From NCBI RefSeq assembly GCF_004361835.1, contig NZ_SNWD01000002.1:248001-312000 (forward strand): DNA of 64,000 nt. The letters are read 5' to 3'. Under the pieces are notes generated by a model that was given only the letters and a program-made list of their open reading frames with translations, was not told the origin of the DNA and did not search any database. This DNA comes from Stakelama pacifica (GTDB lineage: Bacteria; Pseudomonadota; Alphaproteobacteria; Sphingomonadales; Sphingomonadaceae). Each line of letters opens with the position of its first letter. Within the stretch, counting starts at the first letter, position 1. A program made the position numbers and the translations under genes. This document shows positions 36,476 to 45,112 of this stretch, piece by piece.

Positions 36476-37849
36476 ATGAGCACGAAAACAGTTTCGAACA
36501 GCAACGCGGTCGCGATCGAGGATCGTGCTCAGCTTGTTGGGTATTTCGCGGGCGGGGAAAAGCCCAAAGCGCGCTGGCGCATCGGCACCGAGCATGAAAA
36601 GTTCGTCTATTCGACGAAAGATCTGCACGCGCCCTCTTATGACGAGCCCGGCGGGATTCGTGACCTGCTGATGGCACTCACCGAATTCGGCTGGACCCCG
36701 ATTGAGGAAGGCGGGAAGGTCATCGCGCTTGCCGGGCCGGACGGCACGGTCAGCCTTGAACCGGCAGGCCAGCTCGAACTGTCTGGCGCGCCGCTCGACA
36801 ATATCCATCAGACCTGCGGCGAGGCGGATCGCCATCTAAAACAGGTCAAGGCTGTCGGCGAAAAGCTCGGCCTCGGCTTTCTCGGCCTCGGCATGTGGCC
36901 CGACAAGAGCCGCGCCGAACTGCCGATGATGCCCAAGGGGCGCTACGGCATCATGGCGAACCATATGCCGAAGGTCGGCAGCCTCGGCCTCGACATGATG
37001 CTGCGCACCTGCACGATTCAGGTGAATCTCGATTATGCGTCCGAAGCCGATATGGTGAAGAAATTCCGGGTCGGACTGGCGCTGCAGCCGCTTGCCACCG
37101 CGCTCTTCGCCAATTCGCCGTTTACCGAGAAGAAGCCCAACGGTTTCCTGTCGTTCCGCAGCCATATCTGGTCCGATACCGATCCGCATCGCACCGGTAT
37201 GCTGCCCTTCGTGTTCGAAGACGGCTTCGGCTATGAACGCTATACCGACTATGCGCTCGATGTGCCGATGTACTTCGTCTACCGCGATGGCAAATATATC
37301 GACGCGGCCGGGCTTAGCTTTCGCGACTTTCTGAAGGGCGAGCTTTCGGTCCTTCCCGGCGAAAAACCCAGCATGGATGACTGGGCGGATCATCTGTCGA
37401 CCGCCTTTCCCGAAGTGCGGCTGAAAACCTTCCTCGAAATGCGCGGTGCGGACGGCGGGCCATGGGGCCGGATCTGCGCGCTGCCCGCTTTGTGGGTCGG
37501 GCTGCTGTATGACGAACAGGCGCTCGATGCGGCATGGAATCTGGTCAAGGACTGGTCGATTGAAGAGCGGCAGGCGCTGCGCGATTCGGTGCCCAAACTG
37601 GCGCTCGATGCGCCCCTGCCCGGCGGCGGCACGCTGCGCGATATTGCCGGCGAGGTGCTCGACATCGCCAATGCCGGACTGACCGCCCGCGCCCGGTTCA
37701 ATGCGTCGGGCGATAATGAGACCGGCTTTCTCGATCCGCTGCGCGAGATCGTGCGGTCGGGCAAGGTGCCCGCGCAGCAGATGCTCGAACGCTATGCCAA
37801 GGCATGGGACGAGGATGTCTGCCAGCTGTACCGCGACAGCAAATTCTGA
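36476..37849 (+). CDS. gshA: Glutamate-cysteine ligase (plant/alphaproteobacterial type)
   Basis: This enzyme makes gamma-glutamylcysteine, the first step of glutathione synthesis. It has 457 residues. WRIGTEHEKFVY near the N-terminus, SLEPAGQLELSGAPLDNIHQT and the central MRTCTIQVNLDYASEADM are typical of the plant-type GCL shared with Alphaproteobacteria, unlike the enterobacterial GshA. The ATG at 36476 has AGGG upstream and fits the family N-terminus; the open frame extends further up only because stops are rare in this GC-rich sequence. Confidence 0.95.
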   Translation: MSTKTVSNSNAVAIEDRAQLVGYFAGGEKPKARWRIGTEHEKFVYSTKDLHAPSYDEPGGIRDLLMALTEFGWTPIEEGGKVIALAGPDGTVSLEPAGQLELSGAPLDNIHQTCGEADRHLKQVKAVGEKLGLGFLGLGMWPDKSRAELPMMPKGRYGIMANHMPKVGSLGLDMMLRTCTIQVNLDYASEADMVKKFRVGLALQPLATALFANSPFTEKKPNGFLSFRSHIWSDTDPHRTGMLPFVFEDGFGYERYTDYALDVPMYFVYRDGKYIDAAGLSFRDFLKGELSVLPGEKPSMDDWADHLSTAFPEVRLKTFLEMRGADGGPWGRICALPALWVGLLYDEQALDAAWNLVKDWSIEERQALRDSVPKLALDAPLPGGGTLRDIAGEVLDIANAGLTARARFNASGDNETGFLDPLREIVRSGKVPAQQMLERYAKAWDEDVCQLYRDSKF

Positions 37850-38008
37850 TCCCTGAGTAGGGATATCCTTCCGTTCGAAAGCAACGTGCCCGGATCGAAA
37901 GGCACGAAGGCAGATTTGCGACGCTGCGGGGTGGACGTGCGACCAATGCCCCGTATAACCCTTGATGTTCAACGACCTCCCCTTCCCTTCCGCTGAAAAG
38001 GTATTGCC

Positions 38009-39916
38009 GTGATCGTTCGCTTTGCGCTTGCTACCGCCGTGCTCCTGTCCTCCACGTCGACGTTCGCGCAGCAACGATCTAAACCGCAGCCGGTGCCGAT
38101 CGTGAATACGATCCCCGATGCGCGCGACACTGCCTATCCCGGCACGATCACGGTCAATATCGACGCTACCAATCTCGATCAGCGCATTTTCGAGGTCGAA
38201 GAAACCATTCCGGTCGCCAAAGCGGGTAAGATGACCTTGCTCTATCCCAGCTGGCTGCCCGGCCATCATTCGCCCCGCGGCCAGATCGAAAAGCTCGCCG
38301 GGCTGCGCGTCACCGCCGACGGCAAGCTGCTCCCCTGGGTCCGCGACACGGTCGATGTCACTGCCTTTCATATCGACGTGCCTGCCGGGGCCAGGGAAAT
38401 CAAAGCCACGTTCCAGTTCCTGTCGGCGACCTCGCCCGATCAGGGCCGCGTCGTGGTCGGTCCCGACATCATGAACCTGCAATTCCAGTCGATGACGCTG
38501 TACCCGGCCGGATATTTCGCCCGCGACATCCCGATCCACGCAACGGTGCGCTATCCCGACGGCTGGACCGCGGTATCGGCACTGCCCGCGACGAAGCAGG
38601 GCAACAGCTACGTCTATCAGACGACCGATTATCAGACGCTGGTCGATTCTCCCGTCTTTGCCGGGCGCTATTACAAGGAATATCCGCTTTCGGATAAGGT
38701 CGACCTCAACGTCTTTGCCGATAATGCCAAGGAGATCGAGGCGAGCCCCGAACAGATCGCGGCGCATAAGCGGCTGGTCGAACAGGCGGTGAAGCTGTTC
38801 GGCGCGCAGCATTACGACCATTATGAATTCCTGCTCGCTTTGTCGGACGAAATGGGCGGCATCGGCCTTGAGCATCATCGCAGCTCGGAAAATAATCCGG
38901 GGCCGGGCTATTTCACCAAATGGGACGAGGGCGCGGGCGGGCGCAACCTGTTGCCGCACGAATTCACCCATAGCTGGAACGGCAAGTTCCGCCGCGGTGC
39001 CGATCTGTGGACCCCCGATTACCGGATGCCGATGCGCGATTCGCTGCTCTGGGTCTATGAAGGCCAGACGCAGTTCTGGGGCTATGTGCTCGGCAACCGG
39101 TCGGGCCTGTATACCAAGCAGCAGACGCTTGATGCCTATGCCCGGATCGCGGCTTATTATGACAGCATGGCGGGCCGCAAATGGCGCGCGCTGGTCGACA
39201 CCACCAACGACCCGATCATTTCGCACCGCATGCCGATCGGCTGGCGCGATTATCAGCGCAGCGAGGATTATTATAACGAAGGCCTGCTGATGTGGATGAA
39301 GGTCGATGCGATGCTGCGCGACCAGTCGGGGGGCAAGAAATCGCTCGACGATTTCGCCAGGGCGTTTTTCGGGATGCGCGACGGTGACTGGGGCGAACTG
39401 ACCTATACGATGCAGGACGTCGCCGACACGCTGAACACGATCCAGCCTTATGACTGGATGGGGTTCCTGAAAAAATGGGTCTATGACCTGCATCCCGACG
39501 GCGTGACCGCCGGACTGGAGCAGAACGGTTATAAGCTCGTCTATACCGACCAGAAGAGCGATCTGGACAAGGAGCGGACGAAGAAGGGCAATGCCGACCT
39601 GTCCTATTCGATCGGTCTCGCGCTTTCGAGCGACGGCGATATCAATGCCGTTGCCTGGAACAGTCCCGCTTTTGAACAGGGCCTCGACATCGCAGACAAG
39701 GTAGTCGCGGTGAACGGCGAGGATTATAGCGCAGACGCCATAGAAAAGGCCGTTTCCGAAGCAAAGGGCACGAACAAGCCGATCAAACTGCTGATCAAGG
39801 GCGACGGCAAGTATCGTGAAATCGCCATCGACTATCATGGCGGGCTTCGCTATCCGCACCTCGAAAAGATCGGAACCGGCACGACCGGGCTCGATCGACT
39901 GCTTGAAGCGAAGTAG
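38009..39916 (+). CDS. M61 family metallopeptidase with PDZ domain
   Basis: This is a periplasmic zinc peptidase of 635 residues (glycyl-aminopeptidase family M61). A Sec signal (MIVRFALATAVLLSSTSTFA) is followed by the M61 N-terminal beta-domain. The catalytic domain carries the zinc motif LLPHEFTHSWNGKFRR, with HExxH at about residues 318-322, and WVYEGQTQFWG. A C-terminal PDZ-like segment is at about residues 530-620 (GLDIADKVVAVNGEDYSADAI). It starts at a GTG after AAAAGG. It is followed 9 bp later by ppa, so the two may be co-transcribed. Its natural substrates are unknown. Confidence 0.92.
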   Translation: MIVRFALATAVLLSSTSTFAQQRSKPQPVPIVNTIPDARDTAYPGTITVNIDATNLDQRIFEVEETIPVAKAGKMTLLYPSWLPGHHSPRGQIEKLAGLRVTADGKLLPWVRDTVDVTAFHIDVPAGAREIKATFQFLSATSPDQGRVVVGPDIMNLQFQSMTLYPAGYFARDIPIHATVRYPDGWTAVSALPATKQGNSYVYQTTDYQTLVDSPVFAGRYYKEYPLSDKVDLNVFADNAKEIEASPEQIAAHKRLVEQAVKLFGAQHYDHYEFLLALSDEMGGIGLEHHRSSENNPGPGYFTKWDEGAGGRNLLPHEFTHSWNGKFRRGADLWTPDYRMPMRDSLLWVYEGQTQFWGYVLGNRSGLYTKQQTLDAYARIAAYYDSMAGRKWRALVDTTNDPIISHRMPIGWRDYQRSEDYYNEGLLMWMKVDAMLRDQSGGKKSLDDFARAFFGMRDGDWGELTYTMQDVADTLNTIQPYDWMGFLKKWVYDLHPDGVTAGLEQNGYKLVYTDQKSDLDKERTKKGNADLSYSIGLALSSDGDINAVAWNSPAFEQGLDIADKVVAVNGEDYSADAIEKAVSEAKGTNKPIKLLIKGDGKYREIAIDYHGGLRYPHLEKIGTGTTGLDRLLEAK

Positions 39917-39925
39917 AGGACGCAG

Positions 39926-40465
39926 ATGCGCATTGATATGGTGCCGGTCGGCAAGAACCCGCCGCACAGCCTGAACGTAATCATCGAAGTCCCTGTCGGG
40001 GGCGAGCCGGTAAAGTACGAATTCGACAAGGAATCCGGCGCACTATACGTCGATCGTATTCTGCACACGCCGATGCGCTATCCCGCCAATTACGGGTTCG
40101 TGCCGCACACCCTTTCGCCCGACGGCGATCCGCTCGACGCGCTCGTGATCGCGCGTTCGCCGTTCGTGCCGGGCTGCGTCGTTCGGGCGCGTCCCATTGC
40201 GGTACTCAATCTTGAGGACGAGCATGGCGGCGATGAAAAGCTGGTCTGCGTCCCCGAGGATTCGACCTTTCCCTATTATGCGAAGGTCGGGGAAAAGACC
40301 GATCTGCCCGATATCGTGATGGCGCAGATCGAGCACTTCTTCACCCATTACAAGGATCTCGAAAGCGAGAAATGGGTGCGCATCGGCAAATGGGGCGATG
40401 CCGAGGAAGCCAAGCAGATCGTGCTTGAGGCGATCGCCCGCGCCAAGGCCGAGGGCGTCGAGTAA
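39926..40465 (+). CDS. ppa: Inorganic pyrophosphatase
   Basis: This cytoplasmic family I pyrophosphatase of 179 residues hydrolyses PPi to drive biosynthesis. Active-site blocks include [29 protein letters not shown], and DGDPLDALV with the three magnesium-binding Asp residues, followed by [13 protein letters not shown]. The ATG at 39926 starts the family's canonical N-terminus. A hairpin with a T-run follows it. Confidence 0.96.
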   Translation: MRIDMVPVGKNPPHSLNVIIEVPVGGEPVKYEFDKESGALYVDRILHTPMRYPANYGFVPHTLSPDGDPLDALVIARSPFVPGCVVRARPIAVLNLEDEHGGDEKLVCVPEDSTFPYYAKVGEKTDLPDIVMAQIEHFFTHYKDLESEKWVRIGKWGDAEEAKQIVLEAIARAKAEGVE

Positions 40466-40487
40466 GCCGTTCGACAGGCGGATATAC

Positions 40488-40527
40488 AAAGGGTCGATCC
40501 GGCGGATGCGCCGGGCCGGCCCTTTTT
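40488..40527 (+). terminator. Intrinsic terminator of ppa
   Basis: AAAGGG pairs with CCCTTT, and CCGGC with GCCGG, forming an interrupted stem that ends in a run of five T. It begins 22 bp after the ppa stop codon. Confidence 0.75.
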
Positions 40528-40667
40528 CGTGCAGGGCCGGTATCGATCCGGTTTCAAAGAGCGGCGGCTGCCGGTTCAGGCGCGGCCGGAACGTGCATCG
40601 CGCCTGGCTGTCGGGCAATATCAGCGATCGAGGCAGGAGGGTCGGCCGGAGCGTCTTTGGCTCGGTG

Positions 40668-40690
40668 CATGCCGGAACGGGTCCGGCATG
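40668..40690. repeat. REP-like hairpin between ppa and ubiG
   Basis: CATGCCGGA and TCCGGCATG form a perfect 9-bp stem with a 5-nt loop. The outer part GGCATGACG recurs in the hairpin at 43658-43680, suggesting a dispersed REP family. It sits between convergent genes and may also end transcription of ubiG. Confidence 0.65.
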
Positions 40691-40717
40691 ACGTTGTGCC
40701 GCGGGCGCTGAGCCCCC

Positions 40718-41455
40718 TCAGGCCTTTACCGCAGTGACGAAATAATCGAGCGAGAGGTCGTTCGACAAAGTGAAACCCCGCCCCGGTGAGAAAGCGAGCC
40801 CGCGCGTGTCGGTAACGCGCATCCCCGCCGCTTCGAGCATTTGGGTGAGTTCTTCCGGCGTGATGAACTTGTCCCAGTCGTGCGTGCCGCGCGGGATCGC
40901 GCCCGACCCTTCGCCGAGCGTAATCATTGCAAGCCGCGATTTCTGCGTGCGGTTGGGGGTCGAGAGGATCATCAGCCCGTCATCGGCGAGCGCGCCCGCC
41001 AGCCCGTCGACGAACCCCTGCGGATCGGCGACATGTTCGATCACCTCCATCGAGGCGACGAGGTCAAAGCTGCGCCCGGCAATCGCCTCCACCCCGCCCG
41101 ACAGATATTCGATGTCGAGCCCGGCAGCTTTCGCATGCGCCGCCGCAGCACCGATATTTTCGGGCGCTGCATCGACGCCGGTGACGCTCGCGCCCAGCCG
41201 GGCGAGCGGTTCGGCGAGCAGCCCTGCACCGCAGCCCATATCGAGCGCGCTGCGACCGGTAAGCGGCGTAAAATCATCGGCTTCGCCAAGCCAGTGCGAA
41301 TCGATCGCGGCGCGGATATAGGCGAGGCGCGGCGGGTTCAGCCGGTGCAGCATCGCCGACGAACCCCTGGGGTCCCACCAATCCTTTGCCAGCCGTCCGA
41401 AATGCTCCGCCTCGCGCGGATCGATCGTGGCGGTTCCAGTGCTTGCCTTTGTCAT
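40718..41455 (-). CDS. ubiG: Ubiquinone biosynthesis O-methyltransferase
   Basis: This is a class I SAM methyltransferase of 245 residues that performs both O-methylations of ubiquinone. N-terminal EAEHFGRLAKDWWDPRG and LHRLNPPRLAYIR are UbiG-specific. The SAM motif is ALDMGCGAGLLAEPLARLGA, followed by VEAIAGRSFDLVASMEVIEHV. It is divergent from lysC with a 55-bp gap. Confidence 0.95.
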   Translation of the reverse strand: MTKASTGTATIDPREAEHFGRLAKDWWDPRGSSAMLHRLNPPRLAYIRAAIDSHWLGEADDFTPLTGRSALDMGCGAGLLAEPLARLGASVTGVDAAPENIGAAAAHAKAAGLDIEYLSGGVEAIAGRSFDLVASMEVIEHVADPQGFVDGLAGALADDGLMILSTPNRTQKSRLAMITLGEGSGAIPRGTHDWDKFITPEELTQMLEAAGMRVTDTRGLAFSPGRGFTLSNDLSLDYFVTAVKA

Positions 41456-41510
41456 GAACGGCTCCTATCAGGACGCCCCGTTGCTCTAAAGAGGCTGTGG
41501 ACGAAATTAA

Positions 41511-42764
41511 ATGACGCGGATCGTGATGAAGTTCGGCGGGACCTCCATGGCCGGGATCGAACGAATCCGTATCGTGGCCGAACGCGTAAAGCGCGAATGG
41601 GAAATGGGCAACGAGGTCGCGGTCGTCGTATCCGCCATGGCCGGCGAAACCGACCGGCTGGTCAATTTCTGTCGCGAGGCTTCCTCGCTCTACGATCCGC
41701 GCGAATATGACGTGGTGGTGTCGAGCGGGGAGCAGATCACCAGCGGCCTGCTGGCCATCGCGTTGCAGGCGATCGGGGTTCCGGCGCGCAGCTGGATGGG
41801 ATGGCAGTTGCCGATCCGCACCTCTGACGGCCATGCCAGCGCGCGGATCGAACAGATCGATACGACGGCGCTGGGCCAGAGCCTCGCCAATCGCGAAGTA
41901 GCGGTGATCCCCGGATTTCAGGGACTGGCGCCCGGCGAGCGGGTGACGACGCTGGGGCGCGGCGGATCGGATACCAGCGCGGTGGCGATGGCGGCGGCGA
42001 TGAAGGCGGATCGCTGCGACATTTATACTGATGTCGACGGGGTCTACACCACCGATCCGCGCATCGTGCCGAGGGCACGCAAGCTGAAGCGAGTCACCTA
42101 TGAAGAAATGCTCGAACTGGCGAGCGTCGGGGCAAAGGTTTTGCAGACCCGATCGGTCGGTCTGGCGATGAAGGAAGGCGTGCGCGTTCAGGTGCTGTCG
42201 TCGTTCGTCGATGCGACCGACGACCCGGAACCCGGCACGCTGATCGTGGGCGAAGAGGAAATCGAGGATATGGAACGTCAGCTCATCACCGGCATCGCGC
42301 ATGACAAGAGCGAGGCCAAGGTCACGCTTGCCGAAGTGCCCGACCGCCCCGGCGCGGTCGCAGCAATTTTCGGGCCGCTGGCGCAGGCGAATATCAATGT
42401 CGATATGATCGTGCAGAATATCGCGCATTCGACCGGCTCGACCGATGTGACCTTCACGGTGCCGCGCGCCGAGCTGACCCGCGCGCTCGACGTGCTGGAA
42501 AAGGCACGCGGCGATATCGGCTTTTCGAAGGCGATCCACGATACCCGTGTGGCGAAGATTTCGGTAGTGGGCGTCGGCATGCGCAGCCATGCGGGCGTTG
42601 CCGCGACGATGTTCGACACGCTGGGCGCGCGCGGGATCAACATCCTTGCGATCACGACCAGCGAGATCAAGGTCAGCGTCCTGATCGAAGAGGATTATAC
42701 CGAACTGGCGGTGCGCGTGCTGCACACGGCATACGGGCTCGATTCGGAAGAGGAAGCCGCCTGA
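41511..42764 (+). CDS. lysC: Aspartate kinase
   Basis: This enzyme phosphorylates aspartate at the head of the lysine, threonine and methionine pathways. It has 417 residues. The kinase domain starts MTRIVMKFGGTSM and includes LGRGGSDTSAVAMAAA and CDIYTDVDGVYTTDPRI. Two C-terminal ACT domains (about residues 260-410, e.g. VTLAEVPDRPGAVAAIF and ISVVGVGMRSHAGVAATMF) give feedback control by lysine and/or threonine. The ATG at 41511 starts the family's normal N-terminus. No leader peptide or riboswitch is visible in the short gap upstream. Confidence 0.96.
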   Translation: MTRIVMKFGGTSMAGIERIRIVAERVKREWEMGNEVAVVVSAMAGETDRLVNFCREASSLYDPREYDVVVSSGEQITSGLLAIALQAIGVPARSWMGWQLPIRTSDGHASARIEQIDTTALGQSLANREVAVIPGFQGLAPGERVTTLGRGGSDTSAVAMAAAMKADRCDIYTDVDGVYTTDPRIVPRARKLKRVTYEEMLELASVGAKVLQTRSVGLAMKEGVRVQVLSSFVDATDDPEPGTLIVGEEEIEDMERQLITGIAHDKSEAKVTLAEVPDRPGAVAAIFGPLAQANINVDMIVQNIAHSTGSTDVTFTVPRAELTRALDVLEKARGDIGFSKAIHDTRVAKISVVGVGMRSHAGVAATMFDTLGARGINILAITTSEIKVSVLIEEDYTELAVRVLHTAYGLDSEEEAA

Positions 42765-42931
42765 TCCGATCGTCCGACGCGCCCGCCCGCACGTCGGAAG
42801 TTCACAAAGTTCACGGTACGTCCCCCCTCTTTCTCCCCCGCATGCGCTTCGGCCGTGACGAGGGGCGGAAAGGGAGGAAACCGGCTGCATGAAGCATGCA
42901 TAGAGCACCGCAAATCCTACATTGCCAGCGC

Positions 42932-42944
42932 GCCGTTATACCAA
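42932..42944. repeat. Left copy of a 13-bp inverted repeat
   Basis: GCCGTTATACCAA here is matched by its exact reverse complement TTGGTATAACGGC at 43837-43849. A degenerate third copy (TTGGTATTAG) is at 43711-43720. The pair brackets the DksA-like gene and the REP cluster. Confidence 0.65.
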
Positions 42945-43004
42945 AGCGCATAGATGCTTACCCATCGCGCTTCGGCTTCGCTCAGGTGCCGCGCGGGCTT
43001 GACC

Positions 43005-43035
43005 AGAGAGCGATGAGTCATCCTCATCGCTCTCT
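43005..43035. repeat. Perfect 13-bp hairpin upstream of the DksA-like gene
   Basis: AGAGAGCGATGAG at 43005-43017 pairs exactly with CTCATCGCTCTCT at 43023-43035 around a 5-nt loop. It is about 78 bp upstream of the DksA-like start codon. It lacks a T-run and may be a leader structure, an RNA-stabilising element or a palindromic repeat. Confidence 0.65.
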
Positions 43036-43112
43036 GCTATTACCGCACCGGCGGACCCCGAAGCGCGGTTCCTTCGTTGATGCCCTGTTCCCAATGAAAG
43101 TGGAAAAGGACG

Positions 43113-43376
43113 ATGGCCGGAGGATGGACGCGCGACGGCGCGGTACAGGATCAGATCGACGATACGGTGAGCGATGCCGTAATGGAGGCACGCGCGCGCA
43201 TGCCGCGTGGGGAGAGCGCCACGCATTGTGTCGAATGCGGTGAGCCGATCGCGCAGAAACGGCGCGAGGCGCTGCCCGGTGTCCGGCTTTGCGTTGAATG
43301 TCAGGCGGAGCGCGATTCGGTTCGGCAGAATTCGGGGTTCAACCGGCGGGGCAGTAAGGACAGCCAGCTGCGCTGA
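43113..43376 (+). CDS. DksA/TraR-type C4 zinc-finger protein
   Basis: This 87-residue protein belongs to the DksA/TraR family. The four-cysteine zinc finger is HCVECGEPIAQKRREALPG followed by CVECQ, with CxxC-x17-CxxC spacing. The N-terminal part (QDQIDDTVSDAVMEARARMPRGES) is short, so the long coiled-coil of true DksA is missing; it resembles the small YbiI/TraR-like members. The ATG at 43113 is preceded by AAAAGG. It may act at the RNA polymerase secondary channel. It stands alone between two repeat-rich non-coding stretches. Confidence 0.87.
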   Translation: MAGGWTRDGAVQDQIDDTVSDAVMEARARMPRGESATHCVECGEPIAQKRREALPGVRLCVECQAERDSVRQNSGFNRRGSKDSQLR

Positions 43377-43502
43377 GTAACGCCCGCCTGCGTTAGTCCG
43401 AAGCGATGGTGCCAATAGCAAGCAATCCGGAGCGCCAGACCGCCCCCAGCCTCGCATCACGCCGCCCCCCGCCACCATAGCGCCACACGGCAACGGCCCC
43501 GG

Positions 43503-43520
43503 CCCCGGCCTTCGCCGGGG
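43503..43520. repeat. REP-like hairpin 1
   Basis: CCCCGGC and GCCGGGG form a compact GC-rich stem around a 4-nt loop. It is the first of four short hairpins in the non-coding stretch 43377-43855. Confidence 0.6.
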
Positions 43521-43594
43521 CGACGCACCGGGTTATATCAAGCTGCGTTGATGTTGGACCGATCCGCGTATTGCGGTCCTCGCCACCCGTCGCC

Positions 43595-43614
43595 ACCCCA
43601 GCGAAAGCCGGGGT
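43595..43614. repeat. REP-like hairpin 2
   Basis: ACCCCAGC and GCCGGGGT form an 8-bp stem with one mismatch and a GAAA loop. Its core resembles hairpins 1 and 4. Confidence 0.55.
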
Positions 43615-43657
43615 CTGCGGAGGGCCTGGGTAGAACGGAGCCGCGCACCTGCAGCAG

Positions 43658-43677
43658 ATGCCAGCTTGCGCTGGCAT
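43658..43677. repeat. REP-like hairpin 3
   Basis: ATGCCAGC and GCTGGCAT form a perfect 8-bp stem with a 4-nt loop, followed by GACG. It is related to the hairpin at 40668-40690. Confidence 0.6.
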
Positions 43678-43754
43678 GACGGCGAGGGGATGGGTCGCCA
43701 TCGCTGCAGTTTGGTATTAGCCGCTTATATGCACTGCGATTTTTCACAATCGTC

Positions 43755-43774
43755 GCCCCGGCGCAGGCCGGGGC
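43755..43774. repeat. REP-like hairpin 4
   Basis: GCCCCGGC and GCCGGGGC form a perfect 8-bp stem with a GCAG loop. It is close in sequence to hairpin 1 in inverted orientation. Confidence 0.6.
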
Positions 43775-43836
43775 CGCCATCGTCTGCCATCACCCCAACA
43801 GCGACGATTCCGGCAGTGAGTGCGGGGTATTGCGGG

Positions 43837-43849
43837 TTGGTATAACGGC
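43837..43849. repeat. Right copy of the 13-bp inverted repeat
   Basis: TTGGTATAACGGC is the exact reverse complement of 42932-42944. It ends 7 bp before the stop codon of the diguanylate cyclase gene. Confidence 0.65.
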
Positions 43850-43855
43850 CCGATT

Positions 43856-45022
43856 TCAGGCGACGCGGTAGAGTGCGCCCATCATCTCAGGGATCGAACC
43901 GTTCGCCTGCGCATGATGGACCATGACGCGGTTTCGCCCTGCCTCCTTGGCCGCATAAAGCGCTTCGTCGGCACGGGCATGGATCGCCTCGACGCTTTCA
44001 TTCTCGCCGAACAGCGCAACGCCGAAACTGGCGCTGAGCCGATAGTCGCGCGGGATCGGATTGATCGCGAGCGATTCGAAACAGAGGCGCAGTTCCTCGG
44101 CCAGCCGCTCGGCGCGGTCCAGATCGAAGCCGGGAAGCAGCAGGGCAAATTCCTCGCCCCCCATGCGCCCGGCGGGATAGCCGGTGCAATGGAACAGGCC
44201 GGCGAGCGCCCGGATCACCGAATCGCCCGCAGGATGGCCGAACCGGTCGTTGACGCGTTTGAAATGGTCGATATCGCACAGCAGCAACGCGCCGCTCATA
44301 CCGGGCAGGCTGAGCCGTTCGGCGAAGCTGCGCCGGTTGAGCAGACCGGTCAGTGCATCCTGTTCGGACCGCAGGCGATAAAAGGAAATCACATCGCCGA
44401 TCGTCTTTGCCATCAACAGGAAGACGCATAAGGTGGTGAGCATCCCCTCCGAAGCCAGCACGAGCTGCCCCAGCGACTGGCCGAAAATCCACGGGCCGCC
44501 CTGGGTGGCGGTCTGCGGCATAGCGACCAGAAAGGGGATGCGGATGATATAGGGGGCGACCACCCCGATCAGCGCAACCAGCAGCACCGAATCGATCGTC
44601 CGGCGGCGGCGAACGCGCATCAGGCGAAAGACCGATTCGGAGGCGGCAAGCGCTGCCGCGCCATAAAGCGCGATACTCTGCCAGGCCTCCGACCCGCCCC
44701 ATGCCTCTATCGCCGCGCCCGCCAGCGCGATGAGCGCTACCCCGAGATGCAGGCCGTGCATCGTATCGTTTTGCGAAAATAACAGCCGCACTGCGCGCCC
44801 GACGCAATAATAGCCGCCCGCCAGCGTCGCTATTCCGATCGCAGTGAATCCCGGCTGCGAATCGCCGAATCGCAAGGCAATGGCGAATGCCCCCGCGCCG
44901 GAAAGCGCCAAGGTGAGCCAAAGCAGCGTACGATTCCCCCGCAGCGCGATTGCAGCACCGGCGCACAGGGTCATGAGTCCGCCCATCAAGAGCGCGGTTA
45001 TCAGGGACAGACTGACATTCAT
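43856..45022 (-). CDS. Membrane diguanylate cyclase (GGDEF)
   Basis: This protein makes c-di-GMP from two GTP. It has 388 residues. Six or seven hydrophobic segments fill the first ~210 residues, and a GGDEF domain occupies the C-terminal half: EQDALTGLLNRRSF, LLLCDIDHFKRVNDRFGHPAGDSV, then the active-site GGEEF in AGRMGGEEFALLLPG, and ADEALYAAKEAGRNRV. The RxxD inhibitory site upstream of GGEEF is absent, so product feedback is not expected. The N-terminal membrane module is of unknown sensing role. A PilZ receptor is also encoded in the window at 35306. Confidence 0.93.
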   Translation of the reverse strand: MNVSLSLITALLMGGLMTLCAGAAIALRGNRTLLWLTLALSGAGAFAIALRFGDSQPGFTAIGIATLAGGYYCVGRAVRLLFSQNDTMHGLHLGVALIALAGAAIEAWGGSEAWQSIALYGAAALAASESVFRLMRVRRRRTIDSVLLVALIGVVAPYIIRIPFLVAMPQTATQGGPWIFGQSLGQLVLASEGMLTTLCVFLLMAKTIGDVISFYRLRSEQDALTGLLNRRSFAERLSLPGMSGALLLCDIDHFKRVNDRFGHPAGDSVIRALAGLFHCTGYPAGRMGGEEFALLLPGFDLDRAERLAEELRLCFESLAINPIPRDYRLSASFGVALFGENESVEAIHARADEALYAAKEAGRNRVMVHHAQANGSIPEMMGALYRVA

Positions 45023-45112
45023 TATTAGCCGGTACCGCCGCCCTCCTTTGCAGCGTCATGCATAAACAGAGTCTTCCTTAATAAATTATTTCATACAAAT
45101 CGCTCGCTTTTT

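Larger units (their letters stand above)
42765..43112. other. Non-coding 348-bp region after lysC
   Basis: I found no convincing gene here. It contains one copy of the GCCGTTATACCAA inverted repeat (42932-42944) and a strong 13-bp hairpin (43005-43035). The rest shows no recognisable signal. Confidence 0.6.
43377..43855. other. Repeat-rich non-coding stretch
   Basis: I found no convincing gene in these 479 bp. It holds the four REP-like hairpins listed, a degenerate TTGGTATTAG word at 43711, and the right arm of the 13-bp inverted repeat at 43837-43849. Small reading frames here arise from the repeats. Confidence 0.65.

Noticed and set aside
36836..39967. Reading frame of over 1000 codons on the minus strand opposite gshA and the M61 peptidase
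   Set aside because: It is antisense to two well-supported genes, has no recognisable domain, and arises because the GC-rich codon bias removes stop codons from one antisense frame.
43503..43774. Possible CRISPR array
   Set aside because: The repeats are inverted hairpins of varying sequence and irregular spacing, not direct repeats with uniform spacers, and no cas genes are present.
43393..43780. Small minus-strand reading frames rich in Pro, Ala and Gly
   Set aside because: They are translations of the REP hairpins (for example PAQAGI, FAGVA) and have no ribosome-binding site.
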